From Helopsaltes ochotensis (taxonomy: Eukaryota > Chordata > Aves > Passeriformes > Locustellidae): a stretch of 64,000 nucleotides of DNA. The number at the start of each line of letters is the position of its first letter. Within the stretch, counting starts at the first letter, position 1. Shown here piece after piece: positions 10,261-24,063 of the stretch. The translations under genes were made by a program, and so were the position numbers. The notes below the pieces were generated by a model. It was not told where the DNA came from, searched no databases, and saw nothing but the letters and a program-made list of their open reading frames with translations. The DNA lies in assembly GCA_013400155.1 (NCBI GenBank), contig VXBM01000283.1, positions 351,012 to 415,011 on the forward strand, written 5' to 3'.

Positions 10261-13142
10261 ATTATCAAAAATATCTCTTAGCTGAGAGTATTGGATTTTG
10301 GAGTGTGACTGTGGTACCTGAGAAATCCTGTATTCCTATGAGCCTGGGCACATTAATGGAGAGGAAGACAACCTAGTTTGACGCTCAGGGCCAGAGAGTA
10401 ATCCCTGCTTTTATTTTCCCAGACAATCATTGCAAGGCAATGAATCACCATCACTGACAGGCCGTGATCAATAATCAGTCTGGTATGTAGCAGAATCCTT
10501 TTATTTTTGCGTTGCATTTAATAAGAGATGCAGTTTGACATTTATCTTACCATTTAAAAAGGATAGGAGAAAGCAAGTACCTGGCCAAGGACACAGATTC
10601 TCCTTGTTCTTATGTTTGTGAAGGAGTGGTATCTTCCATGACACCCACTCCCTACATGGGTGTTATCATTTAATGTACCAAAGCTTAGGTGCTCAATGGA
10701 TGAGATGACAGAGGACTGAAGAAAAAGATTGGCATGTAGCCAGGGCAGGGACCTGTGCCTGTGAGTGTCAGCAGGGTCCAGGACAGAGCAGGCAATGTGC
10801 CCATCAGGAGCGATGCTGAGGGGTTTCACTGCAGCACAGCCTCGGCCTGTGGCTGTAGTTGGCCCCAAGTAGCTGTAAGGATAATATATCATAGAGTTGC
10901 TCTAAAAAATACCATGGCTGTCTAGATGTTACTCACTGTTAGTCTAGATGCCAGATTGTGATGTGGCTTTGTGGTACATGCAGATGGAGTTAGCCCAAAT
11001 GAAAAACTACCTTCAGAGAAAAAGACAGAAATTGGGGGTTTTTTGGGTTTTGGTGGAAATTTACATTACTGACATCCTCTGATGAAACCTGTGGTCTGAC
11101 TAAAAAGGAGAGGAAAAAGTATCTAATATTCACTGCCAAATCATCCTTGTTAATGCAGTAAAGCACCACTTCTGATATTGCTTTTGGTAGTTCTTGTACT
11201 GTGCCTCTCTCTAGAGAGGGAATGAAGAGGGCTGAAGCAGTGTCAAATCAAACATTTCATATGGAAGGAAAGGAAGAACCAAGATAACTGTAGGAATAAT
11301 ACTGTAGTACCAGCTGTTGTACAGAGGGCAGTAGTTTAGACCTATTAAGAATGATATTAGAATTATTTGGAAGAATAAGAATAGACTATTTATGATGTTC
11401 ACAGGTACTTGTTAGATTATATGAGGTCCTTTTGCTTCAATCTGGATTGCTCTTACACCCGAATGAGGGATGAAGAGAATAGTCTCTGCCTCTTCCTGCC
11501 TGTGGGGTAAAAAGAAGCCAATCTCTTGTAGATACACATCTTGGGGGGCTGTGGGGGTCAGTTTTCCAAGTGGCCTGTAGGTAACCACCATACCCTGAGC
11601 AATTGAATCAGAATTCCCCTGTCTGAGGACAAAATTTGAGGAACAGGTCAGCCAGGGCACATTTTAGAGACTTTCACAAACCTGGTAATATTGCACAACT
11701 TGCGCTCATGGCTTACTAAGAAAGTCTCTCCCTTCTTCCCCCCACTTCCCTTTCTTCTTCCACCCAGGAACTCCAATCCTGCTGTGGTTAACAGCTTGTC
11801 TTGGGGGAAACCCCTCGTTGATTAAACTGCAGCTTTTCACACGTCTGAATTTCCAGTGAACCAAATGGGATTTATTTCTTCAGGCTTTCAGGGTCAAATG
11901 AAGAGCCATAGTCAATCCTACCATTGGAGCATGGGTTCGGCAAACATTGGGAGCAGTTAAACTGAACTGCCAGGAGGGTGCTCTACCTGTATATAAATGG
12001 GCCCTTTTTAGGTTATGCTTTTTCGGGGAGATTCTTATAATTTCTGATCTGTGCTTTGTCAGGTCTCACAGGCTGTGTGATACAGGCAGCAGTAATCCAG
12101 CATCTTGGACTGACAGTAATGTGTCTGTGATGAACAAATGAACTGTGACCCCTGAGGAAAAGGATTATCCCATAATCCTGCTAAGGCAGTGGAGGGGCTC
12201 TGTTAAACCAGCTGTGCTCCTTGGCAGAGCTGACTTTTCTGGAGGGTCTGCAGGATGCCTGCCCAGCATCTCCTGTGGCACAGCAGTGCCTGGGGCTGGG
12301 TACAGATACTGCTGTGAGAACAGAGACCACACTGCTGAGCTTCTGACCACATTGGCTGATTCTACTTTTTAGTGGTTAAAAAATCACTGTTCCAGCTGTG
12401 ATGTGTCATCTCATATGTGGGCAGGTTTTATCATGGAAACAATTGGATTTTGGCTGCCTTGTTGAATAATAGCTCATGTTGTGAGTGAGAAAGTTGCATC
12501 AGAAACCAGCAGCTGGTTGGCTTACCACTGGAAAATGTAAACTAATACTGTTGATACAAGAATAAAGGCATTACCAATAAGTCATGACTTCTATACACTT
12601 TTGACATAGATCTGAATTATTGACTCTGTCAACAGTTGAAATACCAAATTTAGATACTATTTCCCCACCACAGGAGAGAAAATAACTATTAGATTCTTTA
12701 GTATTGTTTCTTCTGATGTTCTCAGCTGTGTGATTTGATATCTCCTGACTTCCTTCTGTACTGAGACATCAAAACTTGGGTGATTAAAATAATATGAATT
12801 TGATTCTTCTCAGTTTAGACCTAATCAAGAATATTCCTGCATTTTTGACTTGGACAAGAATGAATTTTTGAGCCAGCCTGTCCAGCCACAGGCATGTAAA
12901 TTACTCACACAAGGTGGGATCCTAAGAGTGAGAGCATGCCAAGAAGAAAAGCCTTCCTGTAAAAGCCATAAACTATCTCAGATTTTACACAGAAACTCTC
13001 TGCATGCTAAACACTCACCCTTCTCTCCTATTACTTGTTCCCTGTGCTGTAAATAAGATGATTTTAAGGGAGGAACCTATGACGGGCTGAGTATAAGGAG
13101 AGACCTTTCATGTTCCTTCACAGGATCCTCAGGCAGCAGTGT
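10261..13142. other. Non-coding DNA with minor structures
   Basis: No element is recognised. A small perfect inverted repeat (TCATTGC / GCAATGA, 3-nt spacer) lies at 10427-10443. A pyrimidine-rich tract runs at 11725-11765. Open frames up to 112 codons (10554-10892, minus) show no family features. Confidence 0.45.
11725..11765. repeat. Polypyrimidine tract
   Basis: Forty-one bases are almost purely C and T, including a run of six C. It resembles a splice-acceptor polypyrimidine tract, but no convincing exon follows. Confidence 0.75.
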
Positions 13143-13157
13143 GGTGCCACCTCTTGG
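13143..13157 (-). promoter_or_regulatory. CTCF-like motif, minus strand
   Basis: On the minus strand the sequence reads CCAAGAGGTGGCACC, matching the CTCF core (CCA-NN-AGRKGGC-RC) at nearly all informative positions. It is a single motif match. A 15-bp motif of this degeneracy is expected by chance at a low rate in 64 kb, so occupancy is unproven. Confidence 0.35.
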
Positions 13158-16107
13158 AGACACTTGTTTTCCACTTCCCCATTTCCTGGGCTTTCAGCCT
13201 GTTCCACATCCATTTGTACCAGAGAGGATGAAGAACTGGCGTGCCACATTTAAGAATAATTAGACCCCTTGTCTAACTTGTGGGCTCCTCTAAATAAAGA
13301 AAAATGAAAGTTTTGTTAAATTTGAAAGATTTTCACTCTAAGAAAGCTTAAATAGATTTTTAATTCAGACCTAGTAATTCTTTGGAAATTTCTGTCTTAG
13401 GATAGGAAAGTCACAGCAGGTGTTTCCCAGCTAGTTATTCTGCAGATAACGTTTTTTGTTGGTTTTTTTTTTTTCTTGTTTCCCCCAGACAGCCATGACT
13501 GTAATGCATGGCAGATTTCAGGGCACACTGTTCTCTTCATGATGAATTATTCATATAGCCTTTTGACTTTATAAGGCAGCATCTCCATGTCAAGCAATGT
13601 AATACAGCTCTACATCATGCCCTGGGACAAAAATACTGTACTGCCTTGAAAGCAGAAGGGAACAGTGGGTTGGTAGAACATCCTAATCTCTAAACTATAA
13701 TTGCAGTAGGACACAGGAATCTTCATTCCTGCTACAATAGCAGTGGGGGTTTTAATCATTGTAGTGACAAGAGTAAGACAGACTTTGGATTAAACAATAA
13801 GGGGTGAAAATGCCTAATAAGAAAAATTGATCCCAAGCCATGGGGAAAGCCTACTATAGTAGAGGAATTAAACAGGTTAGATGAAATGTCAGGTGTAATC
13901 ATGCACTGAGTATGATGTAATGCAGGGAGGTGACCCAAGCTCTTCATGATCTTATTATCCAGGGACCTATTATGGACCAGTGCTTTTACCACATCAACTG
14001 ATTTTCTAATTTTGTGCAAGGTTGTATCATTACCATCTGTTATTTGGTGCTTTGGGCTTGGATATAGAAAAATGTCATGGGCAAGGACAATGTGTTCTAT
14101 AAAATGTGTGTGCATTGTTTTTTGTGGATCTTGCAGCAGAAAATCTTTTCAGCTTTCATAGTGAGATACCAGTTGCCCAAAAATGTGACAGGTACCATGT
14201 TGTCCTTCACCTTGTTGAGCTGAAAGGATGGATCAGCTGGGAAAGGGCCACAGGCAGCATTTGAGATACTCTTTAATTGGAGATAAATAAACATTAAGGT
14301 AGATCCTGGATATCTACTAAGTTTTCTACACTGAGTATTGTTTTGCTGGAAATACAAAATGTTTTGCCGAAAATGCACAATGACAAAATTCCTGATGAAT
14401 GTGGTGAGTGTCACATCACAAAAGAGCATCTGGAAGGGTAGAAGATGAGGCAATCTTGCTTGAGGAGAGGTAGCAGCAGGTAGTTAGTTTCAGTGGTGTG
14501 GAGTGTGTAGGTGAATGCCAGGAAAGGATTTCCACACAGTCTTTGAGAAGAGAAAATGATCAAAGGAACATAAAATTACTGACTTCAGTTCTGGTTCTAC
14601 ACAATGAAATTTTCTGGTTTTGGTTTTTATTTTGCCCTGCTCTACCTTTGCTTAATATTTGAATCTTTGGTAAGTGTATGTAAACTAAATCTTTACTGGG
14701 TGCATGAGCCTGGACTTCGGCAGCATGTCAGGTTTAATGGGATCACTCTCTGCAAATCCAGCCTCAGCAACTGGTCACAAGTCACAGGATTTCTACCTCA
14801 CCACAGGAGCTGGCAGAAAACAAAAGGGAGGTGGAAATTAAGAAAAGAGCTCATCCTGCAGATAAGCTGTTGAGAAAATAACCACGGTGCCACAGACGGA
14901 AGCACGCCTTTGCTGGGGCTCCAGAGTTTTGCATCTCCAGCTAGTAGGAACTTGCCAGCTTGAGTAGAGTTACCTTGATATTAAGGTAAAGAATGTTTCT
15001 TCCAAATTAACTTATGGAAGGAAAAACAATCTCCTGCCACACACATACCATTTCATACAACATTTTTCCACACTTGTATTATGTTTTTGCCAATTGAAGA
15101 TTTTCCTTGGGGCTGCTGGACTAATGGAGCCATTCCTTTTATTTACCCAAAGAAGAGATGCATCTTGATGGTAAAAATACAGACTTCTCTACACTGCCCT
15201 ATCATTGTTGGGGTTTTTTAACCATTTTCTGGACAGACCATGTTTTATTTTCTGTAATGCATTACTCTTTGCCTTATATGCAGTGTTTCTATCTGATGGG
15301 TCAGTACTAGTCACAGCAGTGACTTTAGTGATGTGGATGTTTGCCCACAGAATTGCAGTCCTAAATTAATTTAACAGTGGTTACTGAAATTACTTACATG
15401 AAAAATATAAACTGCTGAAATAAGAGGTGATGACAGGAAAACCTGAGAAATGTGCTTTCTCTGAAGACATGTTCTTAAAATATCTGAAAACATTCAAAGA
15501 ACCTCGAGAAAAAGTATTGCAAGATTTCTACAGATGCTTCCTTGCTCTTATGGGAAACTTGTTAATCTCAAAACTTATGAAAAATATGCATATTTGCTGT
15601 GTTCAGCATAATTTCATATTTCTGTGTGTGGGAAGGAAGGTAGAGGATTAAATAACTTTGCTGGAGGCAATTAAAACAGAGGGAAGAAACTACCACCAAC
15701 CCCAAATAAGGAGAAAAATCCCTAAAGTTTCACTGAAGCCAGAGATGAAGAGTGATGGAGAAATAAATCCCTATGAAGCGTGAAATCTGATTTTGTACCT
15801 GTAGTTTACAGTGACACCAGCTTCACAGCACACAGACTGAGTAGTGCACTGCTTGGGATACTGTGTGGCTCATCATGAATGCTGAGACACGATGGATGCT
15901 TTTCCTGTACTAGCCTTAGCTGTCTCTCTAACCTCCAGCCAGCATATTTTCTGACTCAGGAAAACAGACAGCTGACAAGAAGGCTATCCTCTAGATGGTC
16001 CCTGCCAGGAGGTAGTCACAGCAGGTGGGAGATAAAGCAGTGAGCTGGCTGGGGGCAGAGTATTGCTCAGGAGCCGACAAAGCTCTTGTTTCACCGCAAT
16101 TCTGAGC
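13158..16107. other. AT-rich non-coding DNA
   Basis: A T-rich tract (13451-13488) ends in a CCCCCAG splice-acceptor-like phrase followed by an ATG, but the frame closes after 13 codons. Two minus-strand open frames adjoin (13756-14115 and 14097-14453) in different phases. Together they look like a longer frame broken once, yet neither shows a family motif. No repeat is recognised. Confidence 0.45.
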
Positions 16108-16139
16108 TGCCTCTGCTCTGCTCTGCTCTGCCCTGCCCT
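16108..16139. repeat. (CTCTG)n pentanucleotide repeat
   Basis: Four CTCTG units are followed by CCCTG variants. This is a short imperfect tandem repeat. Confidence 0.8.
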
Positions 16140-16335
16140 AAATTCTTTAGCAACCTTTGGGCTAGCCTTTTTTTTATCTTGAGAAACACAGGGGATTATT
16201 CTTTAAATTTTTCTGGTTGCTCTGATGCCTTGTAACTTCCCAGAAAGGGCTTTTATGGGGTTTTTTTTTGAATTTTGACTGCGCTTGACTTAACTGCAAT
16301 CAATTATTGCATTAGCAATGAAACAAGCTCAAGTT

Positions 16336-16371
16336 AAAAAAAAAAAAAAAAAGAAAGAAAGAAAGAAAAAA
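16336..16371. repeat. Poly(A) run grading into (GAAA)n
   Basis: Seventeen A are followed by three to four GAAA units and a short A run. This could be the decayed tail of a retroposed sequence or a plain microsatellite. The bases upstream do not match a family that I recognise. Confidence 0.85.
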
Positions 16372-16973
16372 CACCCGACCCTTGTAAGCTTTTATTAAAC
16401 ACTCATTGTCTGCATCCAATGTTCCCACATTGAGTGTGACCACACTGGCAGGCAATCTGCCTGCAAGGCCACTCCAGCAGTGGCTGGGAAATAAATCCAG
16501 TGCCTGAAGGAGAAGAGAGGCAGAGCCCTGTTCACAGCAGAGGAACAAACTTCACACATTGTCTGTAAAGGGATGCCCTTTTGTTGGTTCTTTCTATTGA
16601 ATGCTAAAAAAAAAGTGATAGCAGCACTGACTGGTATTTTCATTGGAGCAGGGGATTTTTTACTTGCAGAACTACACAGTGCTGCAGCCAGTAACAAGTG
16701 GACAACTTTGATTTCCTGCTGTCCTGTGTGTTTATTCTGCCTCATCCAGGAGCTCCAGCATTATTTGCAAGGATGCTACTAACCCTGAATAATTCACTCA
16801 TGGTGGCTCTAATATTTTTTCACTCATCTTTGCAACAGTGCTGTGAGGTACTGAAGAACCAAGCTCTTTAAAAGACCATCATACCCTTTTTTGTGTGTTT
16901 TTTTCCCCACTCAACTCTGAAACTCTGCTCTTGTGTTTCCTACCTGTTTTCCAGCTTTGAACTCTGGGACATG

Positions 16974-17257
16974 TGTCGCCCTGGTTTTTCAGCCTTCTGA
17001 TGTGTTTTCATTCTTGCAACAAGTTTCTCATACCTTCAGCTATAAATAACTATTGTTTACATATTTTCATGGAGGAGGAGAGAGTTGATGGATTGTTGGT
17101 TTACCCAATGGAATGGGAGAGGTGGCAACACTCTCAGCCAATCCATGGTTGAAATGAAGAATGTATAAATGGAGTCAGAATAAAGGTCATGCCCTCTTTT
17201 GCTCTTCCACCTGCTGAGTGTCTGTGTCTCCTCCTTTGGCTGTGCCCCGTTGCAATA
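16974..17257 (+). mobile_element. Solo LTR, class II-like ERV, 6-bp target duplication
   Basis: This 284-bp element begins TGTCGCCCTGG and ends GTTGCAATA. It is flanked by the identical hexamer GACATG at 16968-16973 and 17258-17263. Inside are two CCAAT boxes (17105-17109, 17138-17142), a TATA box TATAAAT (17164-17170) and AATAAA (17179-17184), followed by a pyrimidine-rich U5. The very short TATA to AATAAA distance and 6-bp duplication fit ERVK-like (beta/alpha-type) LTRs. The terminus is ATA instead of the canonical ACA. The same ending occurs in the related LTR at 59906-60251, so it may be a family trait, not a mutation. No internal retroviral sequence remains, so it arose by LTR-LTR recombination. 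Confidence 0.85.
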
Positions 17258-19083
17258 GACATGCCTTTAAATAGACTTTGAAAATTACCTTGCTTTCTGT
17301 GAGAATGACCTTGCTTTCTGAGGAGAATCTGCTTATCCGGTTATGCTTTTAAATTAATTTCTGCACTGTGGTGGTTTTCCTGTTACCCATTCAATCTAAG
17401 CCTGAGATTTTCTCCTCAATACACTTTGTTTCTGTCTTAGGCCAGTGCAAGTCATACATTTGGAGATTGATGCACTAATTTTCTGAACTCTAGAGGATTT
17501 TTTCATAGATGTACTAATCCAGCTGCACTTGAATGAGCCACAATAAATAGACAGAATAGAATGGCCAGATACATTGCTTACTTGTGTACATGAAACAGAA
17601 GTATTCTTTTGAAAGGGTGCCACATTTCCAGTCTGTCTCCTGCGTGCAAGGAGCGTGGGACCCTGTGGATGGGCAAGCGCCTTGTTCCCTCTGCTAGGCA
17701 ATGCAAATCGGAGCTGCTTCTGTAGGCTTGAGAAGATTAGATGCAATTTCCATATTACAAGTGAGAATATGCAAACATGCATTGAAAGATTCAGTGTCAG
17801 GGCTTCATAATAGAAGTTCTTGATGGTTTGTCATCTTGCATACCCTTTAGATAAAGCGTAAGGGCTAAAAATTAATGTGACCTTTTCCTTCTCCCATCTA
17901 GATCTACATCTGGCCTGTTAAAGGATTGTGCATGTGCTTGGAATGAAAACAGCTTACTTCTGGAAGAGCATGTCAAAACTGTGGTGCTAGAGACACTCTA
18001 AGAAATCTTAACTCAGGCTTGAATCAAATCTGCACTTTCTCAGGATCCACGAAACTCACAGCTTGACAGTGAAATGCTACAGCTTACGTAAATAGAAAAG
18101 TCTCATTGGCAGGTGTTGCAGCTCACAAGTAGATATATATAATCTCTACTCTTGTACAGACCTCGTGAGTCAAACAGAACCCAAATCTTTAGAACTGTGT
18201 TGGTTTAATTTTATGTAGTTATATTGGAGGTTCTTTATCTGAACTTTTTTCACGAGGTGACCCATAGATTGCCTTGCCCTCAGCTCTCTTGCTGGACCAC
18301 AGGATCAGAAGTACTTGCTCACAAAAGAGGTTGCTTACACTGATACTCTAAGCACAGTCTCTATGTATGTATGCCAAAGTGCGGGTCTACAACTGCTAAT
18401 GGTAGCTGCACAGCAGTGACTAATAGTAGTGTGGAGAAAGCCTCATGGAGAGTTAGCATGAAATGGGATACAGTCCACCACTGTGATTGCCTTAGAGCTT
18501 TCCTCTGACATCCATAGTGTGGTACCCTGTCCTTCTCCCGCCCCACCAGACTGAAGAATTTAAGACAATCTGGTTTCCTTCTGAAGTAGCACATGCCTGG
18601 GGTGAACCCAGACCTCCAGTTGTTGATATATGCACATGCATGCTTTGCTTTTGTAATGCACTAATCAGATTGGCAGCATCCCCTCAATTGCAAGTGATCA
18701 GCAGCAGCAGGCATGGGTAAGGAGGTTACATCTAGATGGCAGTGTTACTTCAGGAGAGCATTAAAAGTCATCCCAGTTCTGCATGAACTGAGTCTGATTG
18801 ACCTTACTTAGCAGGAGGAGAACACGCCAAGAACTTATCTTGTACAACCCGTTAGTAAGCTTCAAGGTTTCTCGAACCTTAGAACAGTCATTTTATGTCT
18901 TTACAAACCTGTTCCACCAGCCTGCAGCTTGTCAATATTTATCACGTGGCTTATTAAATTCCCAGGCCTCATAAAAGGCATTGATTTGTTTTGCTTAACC
19001 ATTTCTCTGACTGTTTGTCTCCTAGTGTAAATAATGATGTGATATTAAATTACACAAGAGTAGACTCACAGTGCTGCATTCAT

Positions 19084-19097
19084 TATATATATATATA
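19084..19097. repeat. (TA)7 microsatellite
   Basis: Seven uninterrupted TA dinucleotides in an AT-rich flank. Confidence 0.9.
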
Positions 19098-21435
19098 GTA
19101 TTTTCATGCTAGTGCCTTAATAGGCCATTTTGGACGTGGCAAACATCACTAAATACTTCTGTTTAATTTTTACTTCCCTCTAAAGTCTGTGAACCAGTGA
19201 TAAGTATTTCTTATTCTGAGAGCATATGAATCTCTGCCAAATATTGTCTGCCTTCTGGTTTATGTTTTTAAAGAACAAGTCTCATATTAGCATCTGGAAA
19301 AGCCCCTGTGGTCACAGCTGTGCCATGCCATTGCTATTCTTCTCAAGCACTGCAGAGCCCTTCGAAGTATTTCAGCAATGTCCTATGTTATTCTAAACCT
19401 CTGCAAGCCTGATGTGTACCTAGATTCAGATATGCGGATCTGCCTTTGGGTTTTAAGCCCAGGATATGCCTGCTCATGCTTTTAGGATGTGTGTGTTGGC
19501 TTTATTTTTGGTGCCATATTTCACCTAAAGCCAAAGACATCCAGTCTTTGTTGTCTGGCTGTTGTTGTACCACACCTATCTACTCCATGTCTTCCGTCAG
19601 GTGATGAGACAGGGCAAGCAGATCTTCACACCAAACCATGAAATCCCGTTTTTTGCAGTGCCTAGCTTTGGCATGAAATTTCCAAAAAAGGTCAAATGAA
19701 GATACGTGTCTGGCAGAGTAAAAGTTATGATAACACAAGCTGCCGTTCAGATTTGCACAGATCAGGTAGAGCAGGTTCAGAGATCGTGTGTGTGCTGAGG
19801 TGCATATATAATACAAGGTTGTCCTTGGCTACAGCAAGTGTTTTATTGCTCTGTTGTACTCCCTAGAAGAGGTGCTCTTTATAAAAGATTTATAAAGGCA
19901 GTCCTTGCTGTGCTGTCCCTTCTTGTCTGTGCAGTCAGGAGTTCCCCTCAAACTTGTTATAGCTTACATCTTGACACTTTTCAGGTCCAAATTCCACCAC
20001 CCCTCCCCTCCCCACAGCTTCTTCTGCCCTAACAGGATTGTTCTGATCAATCAATATTTACTGACTTTCATCCTTTCTGTTGTTTGTTTTCACTTCCCTC
20101 TGGAAAATGGGCTTCAGGCTCCTTTTATCTCAGTGGAAGCTTTATCCATACCTACCCTTCTGCCAATATTTCAAAATCAGAAGTCTTTCTCAGTTGCCTT
20201 TCTAAAGAGGAAAAGTGAAACCCTCAGCAAACTACTTTCATTAGTGTCAGTGTTATGTAGCCAGTGTTAACTACAAAAATGCATAAAGATATTTATGCAG
20301 GACATATGTTGAGAGATACAGCAAAACCCTGTGTTTCACTTGGCTGTTTGGCATTCTCTGAAACAACAAAGTTATTTATCAGATGCTGTATCTTTATAAA
20401 TGTATATGAATGTGTGTGGTTTTGCTATGTCCTGTGTCAAATTATAATATGTATTGATGTGTATATTATCTCTGAGTGAAGATAAAACTCTGTTGATCAG
20501 CAGTGTTTTTCTTTTCAAGTCTTGCTAAGATCAGGAAATTAAGAGTGACTCCAATGTAAATAGCACTGAGAGTCAGCAGAGCTGTGTTCCCATGGGCCTC
20601 ATTAGCTTCTTTAGCGTGGGGACACAACCCTTTCCTCCTGATCCTTGAAGTTAAAAATGTCATACCCCCACTATGACAACAAAGGAGTTGGGGGTTTTAC
20701 ATAGCTCTTTGTTTTTTATTGACCCTATGAAGATTATGAAAAAAACCTACAAATGGAAACTCGTATAATGAAAAGAATAACTAATATTCAGCAAATTCAA
20801 AATTTTAAGCACTTATCAGAGTTTGAAATTGTATTTTAAGGTTTCTTTTCTTTTTCAAAGCATCTGTTCTGAAGTGAATTTGAATAGACCCAGGAAAGCT
20901 TCTCCAATCTTTTAGGGTTTATTTCCCCCAGTGGTAGTGCAGTTTGCTAGCAGCACCTGCCAACAATATGTAGAAAGAGACCTAACTTTCTGAAAACAAA
21001 CTAAAAAAAATGCAAGCTGAAATTGCAAATGGATCCTGAGCTCACCACAAGTGCTGCTCCTATCCTGTGTTCTAAGCTGAAAAATATAGATTTCTTGTTT
21101 CACATAGTTCTGAATAAAATTTTTAAAAAAATCAAATTCAAAAATTCAATTCCTATTTTACTGGCTATAATAATAGCCCACAGTCATAGAGGCCTTTTCT
21201 AAGTATGTCTTTTGCAGCATTCAGTCACAAGCTTTAGGCAAACCAGGAACTCTCTCCATCTGTGGGTTTCCTGTGACATGGGTATTTGCCTTTGGGAGTT
21301 ACTGGAGTGGATCCCCAGGCTGCACACATGATTCCATGTTGCCTGCGTAGCCTCAGGCATGCAGAAAAGCTCAGTCTAGTGTGAGACCTACAGACTATGT
21401 TGTGAAATTCCCTAGCCAAAAGTCTATAGTTTTTT

Positions 21436-21550
21436 GTATATATATACACATTGCCATGTTTCTCGTTATATATACATACATACATGTATATGGCACATAG
21501 CACAGCTGCAGTGTGCATGCTATATATATATATATATATAATTTTCATAT
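21436..21550. repeat. Compound (TA)n / (CATA)n microsatellite
   Basis: TA runs lie at about 21437-21446, 21467-21475 and 21521-21541, with CATA units at 21474-21486. They form a compound AT-rich cluster of about 115 bases. The open frame on the minus strand that encodes alternating Ile and Tyr here is just the repeat translated. Confidence 0.85.
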
Positions 21551-24063
21551 ATAATTTAATGTATTAATATACTGATTACATTAATAGCTTTGTTGCTTTA
21601 TTACTATATTAATATTTCTATATTGTGTCTGTTTTTATATTTAACAAGGTAGTGCTAATTTCTTCCAGAACTGAGAGCTGTTTCAGTGTCTAGGCTGAGT
21701 TTCTGTCAAAGGTTAATGCATTGGGGGTTGGGAAGATGGGGAGGTGTTAATGTTAATGTGGGGTTTGGGATTTTTTCTTTTTTCATATCAGAGGGTGGGT
21801 GAGCACTGCTGATTCATGCTGCTGTATGCGGTTAAAAAACTTTTAAAGATCAAGTCCTTAGTCAAACTAGGTTTCTGTGTTTTCACCCCTGTAGCAAGAG
21901 AATGAGATACTAATTCTCAATATAAAAAAATAAAGAGACTGTGGTCTGATAAAGAAGCGTAATTGAATTTTAATGACAAAATGAAAAAATCATCCAAGAC
22001 TTCCTGATTAAAGCAACAGATACCTTTTCATCTGCCTCAGCAGATAACACAAAAAATAACATGGATTTCTACATCAGATTTTAAGTTTGTCCCGTCGGCA
22101 GACTGTACCCCTGCTTCCCTTGCTGATGGAAGTACCTGGCTGCTGCTTCTCTTGTGTGTGAGGTCACAGATGCCAAGGACAAGGTTGACACAGTCACCCC
22201 TATCTGCAGGGTAATATAATTTGTACCAATTCAACAGTCACCTGTTGTTTATACCCCACAGCAATGATCTTCAAGATGTCTTGAGTGCTCACCCTCCTGC
22301 CTCGAGAGGATTGCTGCCCTTCTCCCAGTCCTGTAATTACATGGGCAGAAAAACACTTCCCATGTGTTAGCATATCCTGAAAACTGAGTAGGGAGTTGAA
22401 GGAGAGACGTGCAATTCAAAAGACTTGCTCAAATGAGAGCATGTGAGCAGAGAGAAACCCAGCCATAGCTAACACAAGTCAGCTCTGCATTAGCTGCCTG
22501 TGGATGGTGTTGGGAAAACAAATCCTTACTCTGCCCAGAGGCTGGAAAGGTTTTCTAGCTCTTTTACTATTGTATTGTGGATGTTCACTTTGATTTGCTC
22601 CCCCATTGAGCAATTTACCTCTGCTAATGATCTAATGAGATGAAAAGGATTTATCTGAGCATGATTCATGATACTGGATAAGGGACTCTGCTTCAGTACC
22701 ACCAGTTGTGTCTACATCTTTCTGGGTGTTTGCCAACAGAGCATGTCTCTGGAGACAGTGGCAGACAATCCTGTAGTAAGTTCTGTGACTACAAATCCTA
22801 TGTTAACCTACAGGACTGTAAGCATCCAAAGTCTGCAGATTTTCTTTCCTTTTGAAACACAACTAAAGGACAACCTGTGTGCCTCTTCCCCTTTGGGTGG
22901 CTGGGACTTTTTACTTTTTACTATGCTCACGTTGGGCAAGGGAGCAGTTCACCTATTAAAATGTTTTAGTGCCTTCGTTTAGTCCAATAGAAGACATCCC
23001 ATACTATGTTTCTGTCCTCCTCCAAGTGTACAGGCTATTCTAGGTTTGTCTTCCTTTGAGAGGTCTTTTAGTGTGTGTTTGTTTGACAGTGCACTGTATG
23101 TGATTTGCAGTTTCCTCAGCCATACTAATTCATCTTGTTTATAGCCCTTCTATTAAGGGTCATTTACCAAACAAATAAAAATTAATTTAGACTTGTTAAA
23201 CTGTAGAGAACTGCCAGGATGAGACTATTATGTGAACTCTGAAGAAAGAAAAAGTCATCAGCAATTTGAAGGTCTTAACAATCCCAGGATTAGCTTTTTC
23301 TTTATGTACAGTGATTTTTTTGTATCCAATGGCCCAGTCCTACCAGGGCAACTGGCTTATGTTTTGTCCCAGCCTTCTAATGGCATTAAATTTATGGGTA
23401 ACACCTCTCCCAGCCTGCTCCACTGTTCCTGAGTTTTGTGTCCATCTAGAAGCACAAACTTTCCTCAAATCCATCTCACTGCCTTCTCTGGCAGGACAGC
23501 AGTTGTATGGTTGGCTGTACATTATTTTCTATATATCATCACAGTGAAGGATATGGGCACAGCTTAAGCTTTATTCTTGTTATCACATGAGACCAAAATT
23601 CTTGTGAGAAGCACTATGTTGACAGCATCTGAGGTGCTTTCTCAGCCATGAATGTGCTACAAGACCACTTTGATAACAGAATAACAAGCTGAAGATGACC
23701 TTCTTGATAGACAGTCTCAGCAGAGATGAATCCCAGCCCATTTTGTTGTATTATAAAGAGATGTTGTATTTGGAGATCTCCCCTGCTGAAGATGTACAGC
23801 TCAAGGTATTTACCTTGACTAAGGTAGAAATGGTTTGTGGCTAGACTCTACTAAATTCTTCCAGAGAGCTATTTTGTTTTGAGAAACACATCTTTTATTA
23901 AAACAATACAGTTGTAAAGACATTCTGAAATTCTGTACAGGAACAAATGGTTTTGTAGTTATTTGAAAGCTGATTCACCATTTGAGTTGCACAAGCAGCT
24001 CTGAGGGAGGTTTATAAGACCCTGTGCAATATTACATCTGTACTGTTTGATGTACAAGCAGGG

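Larger units (their letters stand above)
17264..24063. other. Long AT-rich non-coding stretch
   Basis: No mobile element is recognised apart from the AT microsatellites listed separately. Notable composition: a CpG-poor background throughout and AT-rich runs near 18130, 19084 and 21430-21550. Open frames reach 128 codons (17396-17782, minus) without family features. Some of this may be conserved non-coding DNA, which a single sequence cannot show. Confidence 0.45.

Noticed and set aside
13451..13510. T-rich tract plus CCCCCAG before an ATG, considered as a splice acceptor and start exon.
   Set aside because: The frame closes after about 13 codons and no donor follows at a sensible place.
13756..14453. 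Two adjoining minus-strand frames that could be one broken gene or viral remnant.
   Set aside because: They are in different phases with no recognisable motif. Nothing links them beyond proximity, so a paleovirus or pseudogene call would be invention.
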